64,000 nt of DNA from Tretioscincus oriximinensis (GCA_022410635.1 JAJVDF010000664.1:346292-410291), one strand, 5' to 3'; shown: positions 1-10,550, numbered from the stretch's first letter. Translations and numbers: made by a program. Notes: generated by a model from the letters alone, not told the origin.

Positions 1-690
1 ACACATACATACATACGGATCAAAATTCTAAATTAACATGAAGTTGCAAACCTCTCAAGAATCCTAGAGCTGTAGCAGAGAAATGCCTCCGTTCTTCAAT
101 TCCAGCATCCCCCAAGCACGTATAAAAGCTCCAGCCATATAATTAAAAGTGAGCCAGCTTAAAAATGAACTGTTTTTTTATTGCCTCTCTGCCATTTCTA
201 CCTCTGCAGGTGGTAAACTATCAGGCGTGGTAGAGATACTTTTCCCATCGCTTCTGCTTACTGAAAATTCATAGAGAATTCACACCNAAGGAGAAAGTTT
301 GTTCTAAACAACCGAAAGGGCAGAATTGGAGGAAAATTTGCATAATTTAGAATGTAATGACTGTAAACCCAGCTGAACATTAGAATAAATTTAGTCCTGC
401 CTAGCACAGTGCATTTCTGGGTATCTCAATTTTTAAAAGACCCTTTTTTTGTTGTTATTTTAGTATTTATTTTTTNAAAAATATTCTCACTGCAGTTCTA
501 AAATGCATGTTAACTTTCTGCAGTAACCAATTAATTCCAAACAGTTTTTGTTTGTTTGTTTAGTGACCTTAATCCCAAGTTTTTTTCTGGAGCCAGAGTT
601 TTACCATTCATAATATTATTATTTTCATATTTTTTCTTTCTTATTTCTTTGTTCATAGCAATCTATAAAGNGGTAGGAATCATATGAGAA
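1..690. other. AT-rich stretch without recognisable features
   Basis: Short ACAT run at the very start, several poly-T tracts and single Ns near 287, 476 and 671. No long open frame and no repeat family recognised. Confidence 0.5.
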
Positions 691-829
691 TCTCTTGTGT
701 TTGACAGGTGGTCCATCCTTGTATGGAGTACAGTTTCTCAGGCACACAAGAAATATGTTGTGGCCAGAAGTCACAACATTATGATTGTCATTTCCAGCCC
801 TTGCTTCCAGAAAGGGCACCCTAGGGTGC

Positions 830-1014
830 CCTGGGTCTACTTCCAGGAATGGTGCCAGTGTAATGTAATTTCTGGTACCACCTGGGTACAATTTCTGTAT
901 CCAGAAATAGTACCCAGAAATAGTACTATTTCTGTACCACCTGAGTACTATTTCTATACTATTTCTGTATCCATCCTGGTACCCAGAAATGGTACTATTT
1001 CTGGTACTATTTCT
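830..1014. repeat. Imperfect minisatellite built from a GGTACTATTTCTG-like unit
   Basis: Variants of a 12-15 base unit (CAGAAATRGTAC / GTACTATTTCTG) recur in both orientations. The open frames through it, rich in RNSTISG, are only its translation. It runs directly into the 3' part of a CR1-a LINE, as if that LINE segment had expanded. Confidence 0.75.
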
Positions 1015-1190
1015 GGGTACTAAGATGGATGTCTGGATGTTACCTCCGGGATGGAGCACCAGGCAGGACTCCTGAAATACCATTTGCAGGGAGTCATGAA
1101 GGTGACTGGAGGGCCTCTGTGTGAGACAGAATGCTGGACTAGATGGGCTGCAGCCTGATCCAGTATGGCTCTTCTTATGTTCTTATGTTC
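1015..1190 (+). mobile_element. CR1-a LINE, 3' terminal fragment
   Basis: Shares the block running from GGATGGATGTCTGGATG to CTTCTTATGTTCTTATGTTC with the copies at 17070, 20270, 21250 and, inverted, 41635 and 48867. The longest copy (21250-21907) encodes a CR1-type C-terminus, so this is a 5'-truncated non-coding end. Family assignment to CR1 rests on that copy. Confidence 0.8.
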
Positions 1191-1194
1191 ACCT

Positions 1195-1650
1195 TGGAAG
1201 GGACATTATAAAATCTCAAATGCCTGCGATTTCTGGTTTCCCACTATGAGATTTCCCGCCAGAAAACTCCAACTCTAATTCCCATTCAAAAAAGAGAAAT
1301 TACCGCTGAAGGGATGTCAAAAAGCAGAAGATTCAGCCCTAGTCTCATTGGCCTATGGAAAGAGTCTCAGCTCTCTTAATGGCTCAGGTGAGCTGGGTGG
1401 GTTACAAGCACTCATCTCTGTAGCTATAGATAGTTCTGTCAACACTCCTGATCTAATGCCTGGTTGGTTGATCCTGGAGCTTAGATGGGGCCTGGTCATT
1501 CTGCCAATCTTCCTGACCAGCTACAATGGGGCCACCAATGTCCAGGCCCTGTCTGCTCTGAGTTCTTATTCTGAGTTCTAGCACAGAAAAGGAGGCTCCC
1601 ATCTACATGCTAGTGTAGGCTATGGCATACCCTAAATTAAGAGATGGTCT
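1195..1650. other. No recognisable element
   Basis: Contains a 77-codon open frame at 1348-1581 with no domain I recognise, no repeat partner in the window and no splice or promoter context. Probably chance. Confidence 0.4.
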
Positions 1651-1654
1651 TACA

Positions 1655-1905
1655 ACTGAGAGATCCATTCTCAAAGCCCTGTGTTGGCTGGAGAGAGAGG
1701 TGAGCACCCTCTACAGGCCTTAGCTTCAGCCAACCTAGCTATTTGAAAGTGATTTGCAATATGCATTTCAAGGAGATTCATGAGCGCCACCACTAACCTG
1801 GGAGGAAAGATAGAAAGGATGTAAACTTTCAGGCAGAAATTAATTTTGTAAGCCACTCTGAGTCACCTTGAGTGAGAAGGGCTGGGTATAAAAACCAAAT
1901 TATTT
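1655..1905 (+). mobile_element. SINE-T (tRNA-derived, pyrimidine-tailed SINE), 5' part eroded
   Basis: Shares with the fuller copies at 16061 and 59925 the order: CCTGTGTYGG block, GGTGAGCACCYTCYAC, AGCCAACCYAGCTATT, TTGTAAGCCRCTYTGA, GGGTATAAAAACC, then a TTCCTCCTCC tail. The head of complete copies resembles a tRNA pol III promoter. It is non-coding and would depend on a LINE reverse transcriptase. Confidence 0.75.
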
Positions 1906-1929
1906 CTCTCTTCCTCCTCCTCCACCTTC

Positions 1930-2001
1930 TTTTTCTGGCATGTGGATGGCCAAGCCCTGTCCATCGATACAGCCCTGAATAAAGCTCAGTGGGGACAGGG
2001 C
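1930..2001. mobile_element. FB-A fold-back element, partial
   Basis: GCATGTGGATGGCCAAG followed by CAGCCCTGAATAAAGCTCAGTGGGGACAGG-type sequence matches the right half of FB-A copies at 43623-43802 and 60401-60561. Confidence 0.6.
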
Positions 2002-2054
2002 CACAGATTACCACGAGTCCAATGAAAATAATGTAAACTACTGACCTTCTTAAA

Positions 2055-2182
2055 CTCACACATCACTTACACAATAAAGCATGGATATTCTGGAATAAAC
2101 CTGTACACACAATGCTTTATTGTGGAATATTGTGGAATATTCCACTTTAGTAGTGGAATAAAAGTGTTGTGTGGATGCAGCC
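2055..2182. mobile_element. FB-B fold-back (MITE-like) element
   Basis: Ends are inverted (CACACATCACTTA on the left, a GTGTTGTGTGGATGCAGCC end on the right) and the interior is built from GGAATATTCC / CTTTATTGTGGAATA motifs. The second copy is at 16761-16910. No coding capacity. Superfamily not assignable. Confidence 0.65.
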
Positions 2183-2254
2183 TATGGTCCTCGGAGTCAT
2201 GGAGTGTCAGGCATGACTGAACACCTAAACAGCAATAAAGGACCAGTGCAGAAG

Positions 2255-2664
2255 AGACCAGTGGAGAAGGTGCAAAAAAGGGCAATAAGTATGATCAAGG
2301 GGAAGGGACATCCCCCTTTTGAAGTCAAGCTGCAATGCCTGGTCCTCTTCAGCCTGAAAAGATGGCGGTTAAAGGTGTAAAATTGAAGTGTATACAATCA
2401 TGCATGGGATAGAGAAGACGAATAAAGAAAAAAACATTTTCTCTATCACACAACACTAGGACCAGGCAGAAACGGATAGGCAGAAGAGTGAGGAAAGCGT
2501 TCTTCCATCCAGAGGGACATTGGCCTGTGGAATTGACTTCCAGAAGAGGTGGTAGTAGTTGGTTGCTTGAGATGCCCAAGTGTAATTGGTGGGCCACTGG
2601 GTGAGACCGAATGCTAGGCTAGATGGGCTGCAACCCATTCAGGACTGTTCCTCTTATGTTCTTA
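2255..2664 (+). pseudogene. CR1-a LINE C-terminal coding remnant and 3' end
   Basis: An open frame reads VEKVQKRAISMIKGKGH, then a LFSLKRWRL match, corresponding to the C-terminal region after the reverse transcriptase of CR1-type ORF2. It stops early, then continues as diverged sequence (ATCATGCATGGGATAG, TTGACTTCCAGAAGAGG) to a TTCTTA end near 2664. Part of the usual 3' region between the GAAGAGGTGGTAGTAG block and GAGATGCCC is missing. Confidence 0.8.
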
Positions 2665-3190
2665 CAGGTAGAGAGGGCCAAAAATTTGGATCATGGATTT
2701 CAGGGCCTCCTGGGGCATGGGACCCAAATTTTTGGTCCTGCCTCTCCCCTCCCTCTACCTCCCCTTTTGACTACCCTTCCCCCCACCACTTACCGGTCAC
2801 ACCACCACCATCGAATCCTCCATGCGTGGCTTCTTCTTCCTGGCCCTGTAGCAGGCAGCAAGGAGGAAGAAGCTGCACACAGAGGAGCTCCTTCCTCTGG
2901 CATTTTACCCACCTTTGTTGCCCCTTTTGGCTCAGGAAGAGCCAAAGGGAAGGCGCCGGGGAGGCAACCAGTCGCCTCCCTGGGGGCTCCTGCAGGGTTT
3001 TATCTGCCTTCCCTTTCGAGGCAGAGAAAGCAGCTAAAACCATGAATGGATCCTGCCGGTGGCGCCATCTTGTTGTGGATAAATCCACCGCCTGGATTTG
3101 CTAGCCTACTAACCAATCCAGGCGGAGGATTTGGATGTACAAATCATGGCAGAAGTGCACATCCGGTGTACATCTCTCAATTGGTACCGA
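2665..3190. other. GC-rich segment with internal inverted repeats
   Basis: GGCCAAAAATTTGG near 2670 is inverted at about 2724, and AGGTAGAGAG is inverted at about 2753. A second pair, CCGCCTGGATT near 3088 and AATCCAGGCGG near 3116, lies at the other end. Open frames here (172, 140 and 105 codons) overlap on both strands and carry no recognisable domain. It could be a fold-back element of a family not otherwise present here. Confidence 0.35.
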
Positions 3191-3194
3191 GAGG

Positions 3195-3415
3195 TGTTCT
3201 TATGTACACATAAATCAGTCATTATAGACGTTTCATTACAAGTCCTATCTGTGAGGATCGGGCAGACATTTCACGGCTGACAGCTGAGAACATAGACAGC
3301 TGAAAAACAATCTTTTAAAAATGCCTTCTCATACGCTTACCCTGGATTCTACTTTACCTATCTTGTGGGGTTTTTTTACAGCTCTCCCTTGTGAGAAATG
3401 TCACTTACGCCTTTC
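3195..3415. other. Nothing recognised
   Basis: Ordinary mixed-composition DNA. No frame, repeat or symmetry stands out. Confidence 0.4.
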
Positions 3416-3419
3416 CTTT

Positions 3420-3560
3420 TGCTTTCTGTTCATTAACCTGTTCCTCATCCGTACGAAGATCCTGTCCTTTTAAACCATTTCGTAGAAGTCTCTAGTGAAG
3501 GACTTTATCACAGGCCTTGGAGAAATCGGAGGAGACAATGTCACAGCAGGTGAAAGAACC
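3420..3560 (-). pseudogene. CR1-type reverse transcriptase fragment
   Basis: The reverse strand reads a stretch like SSDFSKACDKVLH, matching the DFSKAFDxVxH motif of CR1/L2-group reverse transcriptases (the block holding the first catalytic aspartate). A few tens of residues survive before stops. The assignment rests on one motif. Confidence 0.5.
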
Positions 3561-3564
3561 TTCA

Positions 3565-3970
3565 AGCTGACATGCAGATATGGCCAGAGATGCCGCTTCA
3601 TCTGTCAGACACCAGGAAATAACAGCCAATCCACCTGAAACGTTAAGAGGGGAAGAATATGGAAAACACAATTAGCAAAAGCAGAAGGAAGGACGGAAGC
3701 TCTCCATTAATTCACCTTCCTGTCACTTATCCGTGGAATGCCAACATGACATAACGCTCCACATCTGACATGGATGTTTCAAAACAGTCCTTACGATGGC
3801 TTTCTTTTCAGAAGGTTTCAGAGCTTCTGGGAATGCAGAGATTCTCATTTGCATAGCTTTCCATTTCTACAGATATTCTTATCTCTCTCAGAATAAGCGT
3901 GCAGGACTTGGTACAAGTGCATTTCTGCAGGTTCACCCACAACTCAAGTATGCACATTTTTATGCTTATG
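3565..3970. other. Nothing recognised
   Basis: Short frames only, including a 61-codon one on the reverse strand at 3808-3993 with no family resemblance. Confidence 0.4.
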
Positions 3971-3973
3971 CAT

Positions 3974-4110
3974 AGGGAAGGGACATAGCTCATTGGTAAT
4001 GCAAGAAACTAGAAAGCACAGGATTGCCAGTTTGATCCCCAGCCTCTTCCCGGAAGTAGGCAGTGGCGAACGATTTGGGTTTCTTGGCCAAGAAAGTCAC
4101 CCAAGGACCA
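3974..4110 (+). mobile_element. tRNA-derived SINE head, Sauria-SINE-like
   Basis: GGGAAGGGACATAGCTCAT followed by TGGTAATGC resembles an A box, and about 40 bases on AGTTTGATCCCCAG resembles a B box. This arrangement is known from squamate tRNA-derived SINEs. Sequence after about 4110 does not match a tail present elsewhere here, so the copy is decayed or truncated. Confidence 0.55.
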
Positions 4111-4199
4111 GGCACAACACAGACACATGTCTTGATTGCACTAGAAGCCATATAATCACTTGATTCTTTAACTGTTTAATGATTGTGCCACTGTCCACA

Positions 4200-4510
4200 A
4201 GACGGGGGCAATGGTGGGGAATGTTGATGTGTGGAGAGTAGAAGGGTGGATGGATGTGGAAAGGGATGAAGGGAAGAGGTGGAGAACTGCATGAATGGGT
4301 GGATAGATGGATGGATGGAGAAAGGGGTGGAGGGAAGGAGGAGTGGAGAAAGGCATGGATGAATGAGGTGGAGAGAGTGGGTGGAAGTGTGCATGGATGG
4401 GAAGATGGGAAAAGGGTGGAGGGAGGAAGTGGAGGGGTGGATGGACAAATGAATAGGGAAGAGGTAGAGGGAGGAAAGGGAGGGGATGGAGCAGGGATGG
4501 ATGGCAGACA
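4200..4510. repeat. Purine-rich degenerate GGAT/GGGA/GGAA array
   Basis: Irregular tandem of GGATGGATGG, GGTGGAGGGA and GGAGTGGAGAAAGG. Frames on both strands are translations of the array. Confidence 0.85.
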
Positions 4511-4534
4511 AACCTAATTCTGCATTTGCAAGCT

Positions 4535-4604
4535 TCTCCATTACTGCTACTACTGCTACCGCTACCAATACCACTACGGCCACTGCCACCGCCACTGCTA
4601 CTAT

Positions 4605-4635
<31 letters not shown>

Positions 4636-4655
4636 ACTACTACTACTACTACTAC
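4535..4655. repeat. Compound trinucleotide run (ACT/GCT/GCC)
   Basis: Degenerate ACTGCTACC triplets lead into an uninterrupted run of about eight GCT units, then ACT units. Poly-Leu, poly-Ala and poly-Thr frames here are not genes. Confidence 0.9.
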
Positions 4656-4659
4656 ACCC

Positions 4660-5248
4660 ACATTATCTTCATGGAACAAATTACCATTTGGATCAGATCC
4701 GTCCTAAAAGTCCTCATAAATACTGCAGCTATCCCAGTGCTGCCTGTTCACATTGCACAAATTGATTGGAGAAAGTGTGGACGAATGTGGCCAAAGGGGC
4801 ACACATCAGATCTGCCTTGTAGTGTGCCCAGTCTGAGTTCTATCTGCCTTAGGCATATGTGCACTGCTATAGNTAATCTGGATCAAGTAAATACAGATTT
4901 ACTAATACAGATTTAGCACAGTAAATTCAGGAAGTGGCTACAAACAGGGACAGAAACTATTGGGAAAGTGAAGTTTGAGATATATATTCATAAGCCCATA
5001 CATATGAAGACAGATAATGAGTGAAAAGGTGCTTGTGATGACATATACAGACCCATGCTGCATTTACACATATGTGCATATTTTTCCATTCCTAATTATC
5101 TGCAGTTTCCTATAATATTCTAGTCAACAGTTGCTGTGATGCTCATGTTGCTTTTGCTTGGATAAGACTTTATCCTCCCGTTCTAATACAGGGCTTACCA
5201 ACCATGCATTCTACACTTAACTTTGGAATGAAATTCCACTTTGGCACC
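4660..5248. other. No recognisable element
   Basis: Moderately AT-rich, one N near 4873, no frame over about 80 codons with any family signature and no match to other parts of the window. Confidence 0.4.
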
Positions 5249-5249
5249 A

Positions 5250-5331
5250 TTCGGAGCCTGCCATAGACTACACTAGCATGTGGATGGCAGGCTCCAGTTC
5301 TGAGATGTATCCCAGAAAAAAGCTCAGTGGG
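5250..5331. mobile_element. FB-A, right half
   Basis: GCCTGCCATAGACTACACTA, GCATGTGGATGGCAGGCTCC and a CCCAGAAAAAAGCTCAGTGG-type end align with the right arm of FB-A at 43705-43802 and 60490-60561. Confidence 0.7.
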
Positions 5332-5403
5332 GACAGGAGCTTGCTAATGTCAATGACATAAAGAAGTTGGAGTTCAAAACATCTGGACATCTTCAGCATG
5401 GCA

Positions 5404-5857
5404 ATATTGGGTTGCCAAAATCTAACAGTCCAAAACAGGGACCAGGGGGCGGTTGCACACGCACACGCGCACATGCACACGCACACTCCCTGTGGTGAGA
5501 CAGTCAGAACTAAGCTGCACAAAAGCTGTGATCCCCTGTCAAAACATCCAAGTGTCTTTCCTCGCAAAGGAGGCAAGGAGGTGCGCTCTGCNTTATAGCA
5601 GGCGCAAAAACCCACCTCCTGCAGAGGAGCAGCTACAGCATGCTCCAAGGGACTTTCCAGGACCCAGGAAGCATTGCTCTTGCTGCCATTAGCCTCGTCA
5701 GCTTGGCCTTAAAATCGCAGATTTTTACATTTCCTGATGCGGCATCAGGAAACCTAAAAATCCGGGATTTTCACTTAATTTTAACAAACACAGATGGGAC
5801 AATATTCTTGTACCCAAATCCGGGACAATCCCAGCTTCCCGGGGCATATGGCATCCT
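5404..5857. mobile_element. hAT-D fold-back element, older copy
   Basis: Corresponds along most of its length to the intact copy at 26303-26842: TTGGGTTGCCAAAA at the left, a CTGTGGTGAGACAG / AAGGAGGTGC core, AGCAGCTACAGCATGCTCC, the CCTGATGCGGCATCAGGAAA block and CCGGGGCATATGGCAT at the right. Ends are more diverged and no target duplication is clear. Confidence 0.65.
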
Positions 5858-5884
5858 TATCTACACTGACTGTGTAGACTGAAC

Positions 5885-6414
5885 CAAAGAGGAGCCCTGT
5901 TGAATGAGGCCTGAACCCATCTAGTCCAGCATTCTGTCTCCCACAGTGACCCACTAATTGCACCCAGCAGTATGAAACAGAAGAAGGCAAAATCTTCACC
6001 TGTTCTCAACAACCTGCAAATGGAATTTCAGGAGTACTGGCTGTTGTTCCATCACGGAGGCAGCATCAAAAGCCACCCTAGTAGCTATTTATACCCTTGG
6101 GGTCCATAAACATGTTTAATCCTGTCTTTAAAGCTCTCCAGGCTGCTAGCTAGCACCACTTCTTCTAGAAACAAATTCCACAGACCAATGACCCTCTGGG
6201 TGAAAAAATACTTTCCCTTGTTCCCTCACTCTTTTTCCCATCAGCTTCAAGGAATGCCCCTTGGTCCTATGTTGCATTATAGAAAAAATATTTTTTTTCT
6301 CCTTTCACTTTATCCATCCCATGCATGAGCACTTCATGTGCACTTCAATCCGATCACCTCTCAAATGCCATCTTTTGAGGCTGAAGAGGCCCAGACGTTG
6401 CAGCCTGACTTCAT
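5885..6414 (-). mobile_element. CR1-a LINE 3' end, inverted
   Basis: Reverse-strand copy reaching from the AGAGGAGCCCTGTTGAATG terminus back into the C-terminal region (TTGAGGCTGAAGAGGCCCAG, the reverse of the LGLFSL codons). Contains the whole non-coding 3' region. Several indels mark it as old. Confidence 0.8.
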
Positions 6415-6980
6415 GGCAATGATTTCAAAGGGAGAAGAAAGACAGCTGAACGTGTCCTCTTTGCCAGGAGAAAGAAGTCATTAGTCAGATTCTGTTTTCT
6501 GCAGCTTCTTCCCAATAATCCTCTCCCTGGCAGCAGATACTGAAAGGAGAAGGGAAAAGCGGGGAATTAGGCACAACTAAGAGAGGAGTGAAGATAGACA
6601 ACAAATGACATGGCTGAGCTCAGCTGGGGGTCTCTCCACTGCATTTTGAAAACCTTTCACTTCTCTTTCCCACCAGCTGGGACCCTTTCAAATCTCTGAG
6701 CAAGCTGGCTGGTGCTCACATGGGAGGCACTCCAGCAATCCCTGAATTGCTACTTCACTCGAGCAGCGGCAGATCCTACAAAGGCTAAATAAAGTCCCTT
6801 CCACACTAAAGGGTAAAACTTCAATCCGAAGTTCCTGGTTAGTTGTCTTGCCCGTTCCACACAGATTTTGTAACTGGATATAAATGAGTGAAATCCACAG
6901 TCNCTTTTAGATTTGGGGTTTTACTCATCAGGTGGAGGTGGCCTCAGTCTGTCCACCCATCTGTCATGGAACAGGCATTT
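6415..6980. other. No recognisable element
   Basis: Mixed composition with one N near 6903. No supported frame or repeat. Confidence 0.35.
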
Positions 6981-6984
6981 TTGC

Positions 6985-7190
6985 TTCTTCTGGGAATAGT
7001 CTCTGTCTGCACTGAGCTTTATTCTGGACTATAGACAAACCACCGGTTGTCAACAATAACAAAACAATCAACTTCCGGTTTCTCGTTGTCTAGTTGAATT
7101 TTCTGGTTTCTGGTTCTTAGCTGTATTTGTGCCTGCTTTTCTATGTCTTAATATAAAAGCTTGATTGCCCAGCAGCTTCACGAAGCTGGG
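6985..7190 (-). repeat. Rep-K dispersed repeat, inverted copy
   Basis: Its reverse complement follows 43803-44000 closely: GCTGGGCAATCAAGCTTTTA, AAAGCAGGCA, CCAGAAGC and the TTGACAACYGG block near the FB-A-like end (TATAGTCCAGAATAAAGCTC). Class unknown. In both places it abuts FB-A sequence, so the two may be parts of one longer element. Confidence 0.55.
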
Positions 7191-7424
7191 AGGAGCAGAA
7201 TAATAGAGCTGTTGTTGTGCTGGCAGTAGTGGGGTCTGAACAGTGGGCAGCTCCTTCTGCCCAATCTACATGGGTCCCTGCCCTGTGGACGACAGCTCCC
7301 AGCCCTGGAAGGGAAGGTGCCTCTTTAGCTAATCTGTGCCCAGTTCCACCCACAGAAACATGTTTTCTGCTTACAGGAACCTGTAAGCAGATATCTTGGA
7401 GCACAAGCCTGTCATCTACATGTA

Positions 7425-7570
7425 CACTATTGCCACATGGTTCAATTTGATTGCCATATGGTTCCCCATGCCACACTCGGATATACGATTGCTACACACT
7501 TCAGTTCAGTTGCCATGTGGTGGTTGCCCATGCCATGCTAGGATAGCACGATTGCCACATGGTTCAGAAG
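7425..7570. repeat. Short tandem duplication, about 60-base unit
   Basis: ATTGCCACATGGTTCA recurs near 7429 and 7551 with a diverged version near 7489. Between them TTGCCATATGG / CCCATGCCA blocks also repeat, giving two and a fraction units. Confidence 0.55.
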
Positions 7571-7574
7571 CCAC

Positions 7575-8160
7575 CCAAGCATAAGAAAAGCATGAAGAGG
7601 AAGTACATCTCACTTTTGAAAAGCAGCTTCCGCGATGCCTTCCCCCAGTTTAGGGCAGGAGATTGTGTGGCACCACCTTGGCTGGTGATGCACGGATGCA
7701 CGATCACCGAAAAGCCCAAGCGCATATGCACAATTGGCTGCATTTTCCTTAGAAGCCTTTCCACAGCCCCCTCCCCTGGTGCTCAAACATGTATGTGCTG
7801 GCCTTGTGCCATGAGCTTTTCTTTCACAAATTAGGAAATAGGTCCTATGGCTGTAGAGAGGAATTCACTGTAGCTCCTAAGGCACGCTTATCAGCAAGGA
7901 TATCCATGTATCTCATTTCAGTAAAGGTCTCTCTAAATGTCAATGGCATTTCTGTAATATGAGTGTGGAAGTAATTTGAGAAGAAATATATAGAATCAGA
8001 GCTATCCCTTTTAAGATAATGCACTTTGAAGATGTGTAACGGAATATACCTTCTCCAAGTAGGGTGTCGTACTGTGTACAGGCCTATGCTGTAGCAAGGT
8101 TTTCAATATGTCATCTTTCTTGAATATTAGCCATGAAGAGTTATATTCACAGTCTTCCAG
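7575..8160. other. No recognisable element
   Basis: Overlapping frames of up to 91 codons on both strands have no recognisable family. No repeat partner seen. Confidence 0.35.
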
Positions 8161-8166
8161 AATGAT

Positions 8167-8280
8167 ACACCGGATAGACTGCTGACTGGAACATCTGGCC
8201 GGGCACACGTCATGCCGTTCGTGAAAAAGCTGCACTGGCTGCCAATTTGCTACCGAGCCCAATTCAAGGTATGAAGTCTA
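8167..8280 (+). pseudogene. L2-like LINE, short reverse transcriptase C-terminal fragment
   Basis: Encodes KKLHWLPICYRAQFKV-like residues, the LHWLP motif downstream of the polymerase core in L2-type LINEs, closely paralleling 63240-63320. Truncated on both sides. Confidence 0.75.
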
Positions 8281-8473
8281 ACCTGTATGTCTAAGCCGAA
8301 ATGTTTAATGGCTGCAAAAGAAGCTATTGTTTGGGGATGGTGAGATTATTAAAAATGGGAACTGGAAGTGTGGCTAAGAGTACCTGTGACAGGATGGGAC
8401 AACAGGTTTACATGCAAGCCATGCAGTTCATGAATCGTATAGTTTATATTAAAGTATAATATAGATTATCGTA

Positions 8474-8933
8474 TCTGTATATATAATAAAACACACATCA
8501 AAGAGCCCAACATTGTGAGGTATAACGACCATTGACAAGGCACAGAACTTTAGCAGCCTTCAGGAAAGAAGGAAAGAAGGAAGGAAGGAAGGAAGAAANG
8601 AAAGAAGGAAGGAAGGAAAGAAGGAAGGAAGGAAGGAAAGAAGGAAGGCAGGCAGGCAAGCAGGAAGGAAAGAAGGAAGGAAGGAAAGAAGGAAGAAAGG
8701 CAGGAAGGAAAAACAAAGGAAGGAAGGGATGAAAGAAGGAAAAGAAGGATTAGGATTTAAAAAGGAAGGAGGAAGGAATGAAAGAAGGAAGCAAGGAAGG
8801 AAAGAAAGAAGTGGCAAGTGAAGGTGGGATGGGAGGGGCAAGGGAGGGAGGGAGTGGGTGGAGGCATGGATTGGAGCAATGGCGGGGATAGAGCCCGTTG
8901 TCTTACAGTAATGCAACGGGCTAATTCCACTAG
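8474..8933 (+). mobile_element. Non-autonomous Helitron carrying a GGAA microsatellite
   Basis: The element starts with TC after an A and runs into TATATAATAAAAC, typical of vertebrate Helitron 5' ends. Near the 3' end a perfect 8-bp stem (GCCCGTTG 8893-8900 with CAACGGGC 8914-8921) is followed 12 bases later by a terminal CTAG, with T next: the expected A/T insertion, hairpin and CTRR end. There is no target duplication and no Rep/helicase coding. Most of the interior (about 8560-8810) is a degenerate GGAA array. Related copies lie at 22223-22665 and 50651-50880. Confidence 0.8.
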
Positions 8934-8934
8934 T

Positions 8935-9540
8935 TAAAATACAATAATAAAATTGTTTACATGCAATCCAGCAATTCACCAACAGACATCTCTCCACCAC
9001 GCACATTTTTTAAAGGGATCACATTCTTTGCCTACTTGAAAAGGCAAATTAATTATAAGATTATTTACATCCGTTTTAATCACTGTGGCAGATAACTGTA
9101 GGAAAAACCTGTAATTAATTGATGCAACTATTTGACATTTGACACAATTGACAAAATGCTTTGTATACATTTTTCGCTCAAGACACGGAGCAAAGTAATT
9201 AATCCCTCATTAGTTCTGAATGCTTGCAAATGCTTTGGAAAAAGGGGGAAAAAACACGCCGGCATTTAATGTTTAATCTTCAAAGAAATTTAACTACTAT
9301 TCATTTTGGTTGGTGTTCCTATAATAATAGTTGTTGATGGTTACACTTGCCCTTTTCTGATATTTGCTTTTCACAAGATTTCTGAAGCAAATATCTTGCA
9401 TTACGTGCAATTGTTGGGGCTTCTTACTGACAGAAGGAGTCTTCCTGAAGCCATGAAGTTTTAGCCTGATGATAAGAACTCAAACATTTAAGAGGAGCCC
9501 TATTGATTGGGGTCGTAGCCCATCTCACACAGTGGTCCAC
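8935..9540. other. No recognisable element
   Basis: AT-rich. An 85-codon reverse frame at 9424-9681 runs into the SINE that follows and has no recognisable domain. Confidence 0.4.
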
Positions 9541-9544
9541 CAAA

Positions 9545-9745
9545 CTGCACCTGGGCATCTTCCCCACCACATCTTGGTGGTACCCATTAATTTTCTCGCA
9601 AATGTATTTGCTTTTGAACAGCTGGGCTGGCCGAAGTAGAGGCCAGCAGAGGGCACTCAACCCTCTCCACAGGTGACACATGGGCCTGAAACTCCATATA
9701 TCTGTTGAAACACAGAGTAATTAACCTATTGAACCACCGTACCTC
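9545..9745 (-). mobile_element. SINE-T, inverted copy without tail
   Basis: Reverse complement shows the AGAGGTTAA-type tRNA-like head (decayed), the block around GTGTCACCTGTGGAGAGGGTTG and AGCCCAGCTGTTCAAAAGCA, matching SINE-T at 37790 and 50950. The TTC tail is absent. Confidence 0.65.
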
Positions 9746-10550
9746 GTGGTGAGATTTAACAATGATGGCAAAAGTAGCAACGGCACTGGAAAATATTGTA
9801 AGGCCCTTTTTACACTTTGCCTGGGGAGTAGTTCAAACTATGAGAAGAAACAGAGCATTCATATCACTATTCACTACAACGGCATCCTTAGCCGTACCTG
9901 ACGTGGACTGCTTTTAAGGAGTCTACAATCAATTCTCGTGCTGTGGCAACATTCCTGCAGGAAATGTGAATGCTGTATTCTAGGCTTTCTGTTGCTCTGC
10001 ATGAAGTACGTGCCAAACTCAATGCGATTGGGCCAACAAAAATAAAGTAACATGATGTCATCCAATTGCAATGAGGCAAAAGGGCAGCCAGCCCTATAGC
10101 ATACAGAATATATAGAATATAACCTTCACAATTCTTGCTATTGTGCTAGAAGCAGGAATGCTTCTGTCCTGGGAAATAGGAAATAGCAAGAAACAGATGG
10201 GAGTGATTCTCTGAAGGTAAGTACAAAAAAAGCCCTCCGTCTGATTTTTTTTCTATTTAATGTTATCAAAATTCAATACTGTAATATCCTTACAACATAA
10301 TAAGATAATAAATCATGTTTGTGAACAAACCCAATCAAATATGCAGTCTCAATTAGACGTTGTTATGTTTTAACAAGGTTAATTTTGTACCTGCTGCAAA
10401 AACTGAATACAAGAAGAATCTAACTGGCCAGACCACACCAAAACCTGCTTTGACTCAATCATGGGGTTTTTCTGTTACAAATGTATCAAATCATGTTCAA
10501 GTTCTCATAAGTTTCCAGGATTCATAAAAGAATTCTTAAGTGCTTCAGAA
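9746..10550. other. No recognisable element
   Basis: No gene-like frame. CAGGAATGCTTCTG near 10153 also occurs near 47319 in a similar neighbourhood (each followed by a TTCTCTGAAG block), hinting at an old shared repeat. Confidence 0.35.

Noticed and set aside
2586..3104. 172-codon frame and overlapping frames in a GC-rich segment
   Set aside because: GC-rich DNA lacks stops on both strands; three overlapping frames compete and none shows a domain.
4254..4707. Glycine/glutamate-rich and poly-Ala/Thr frames suggesting a triplet-expansion gene
   Set aside because: They lie wholly within adjacent simple repeats with no flanking coding sequence.
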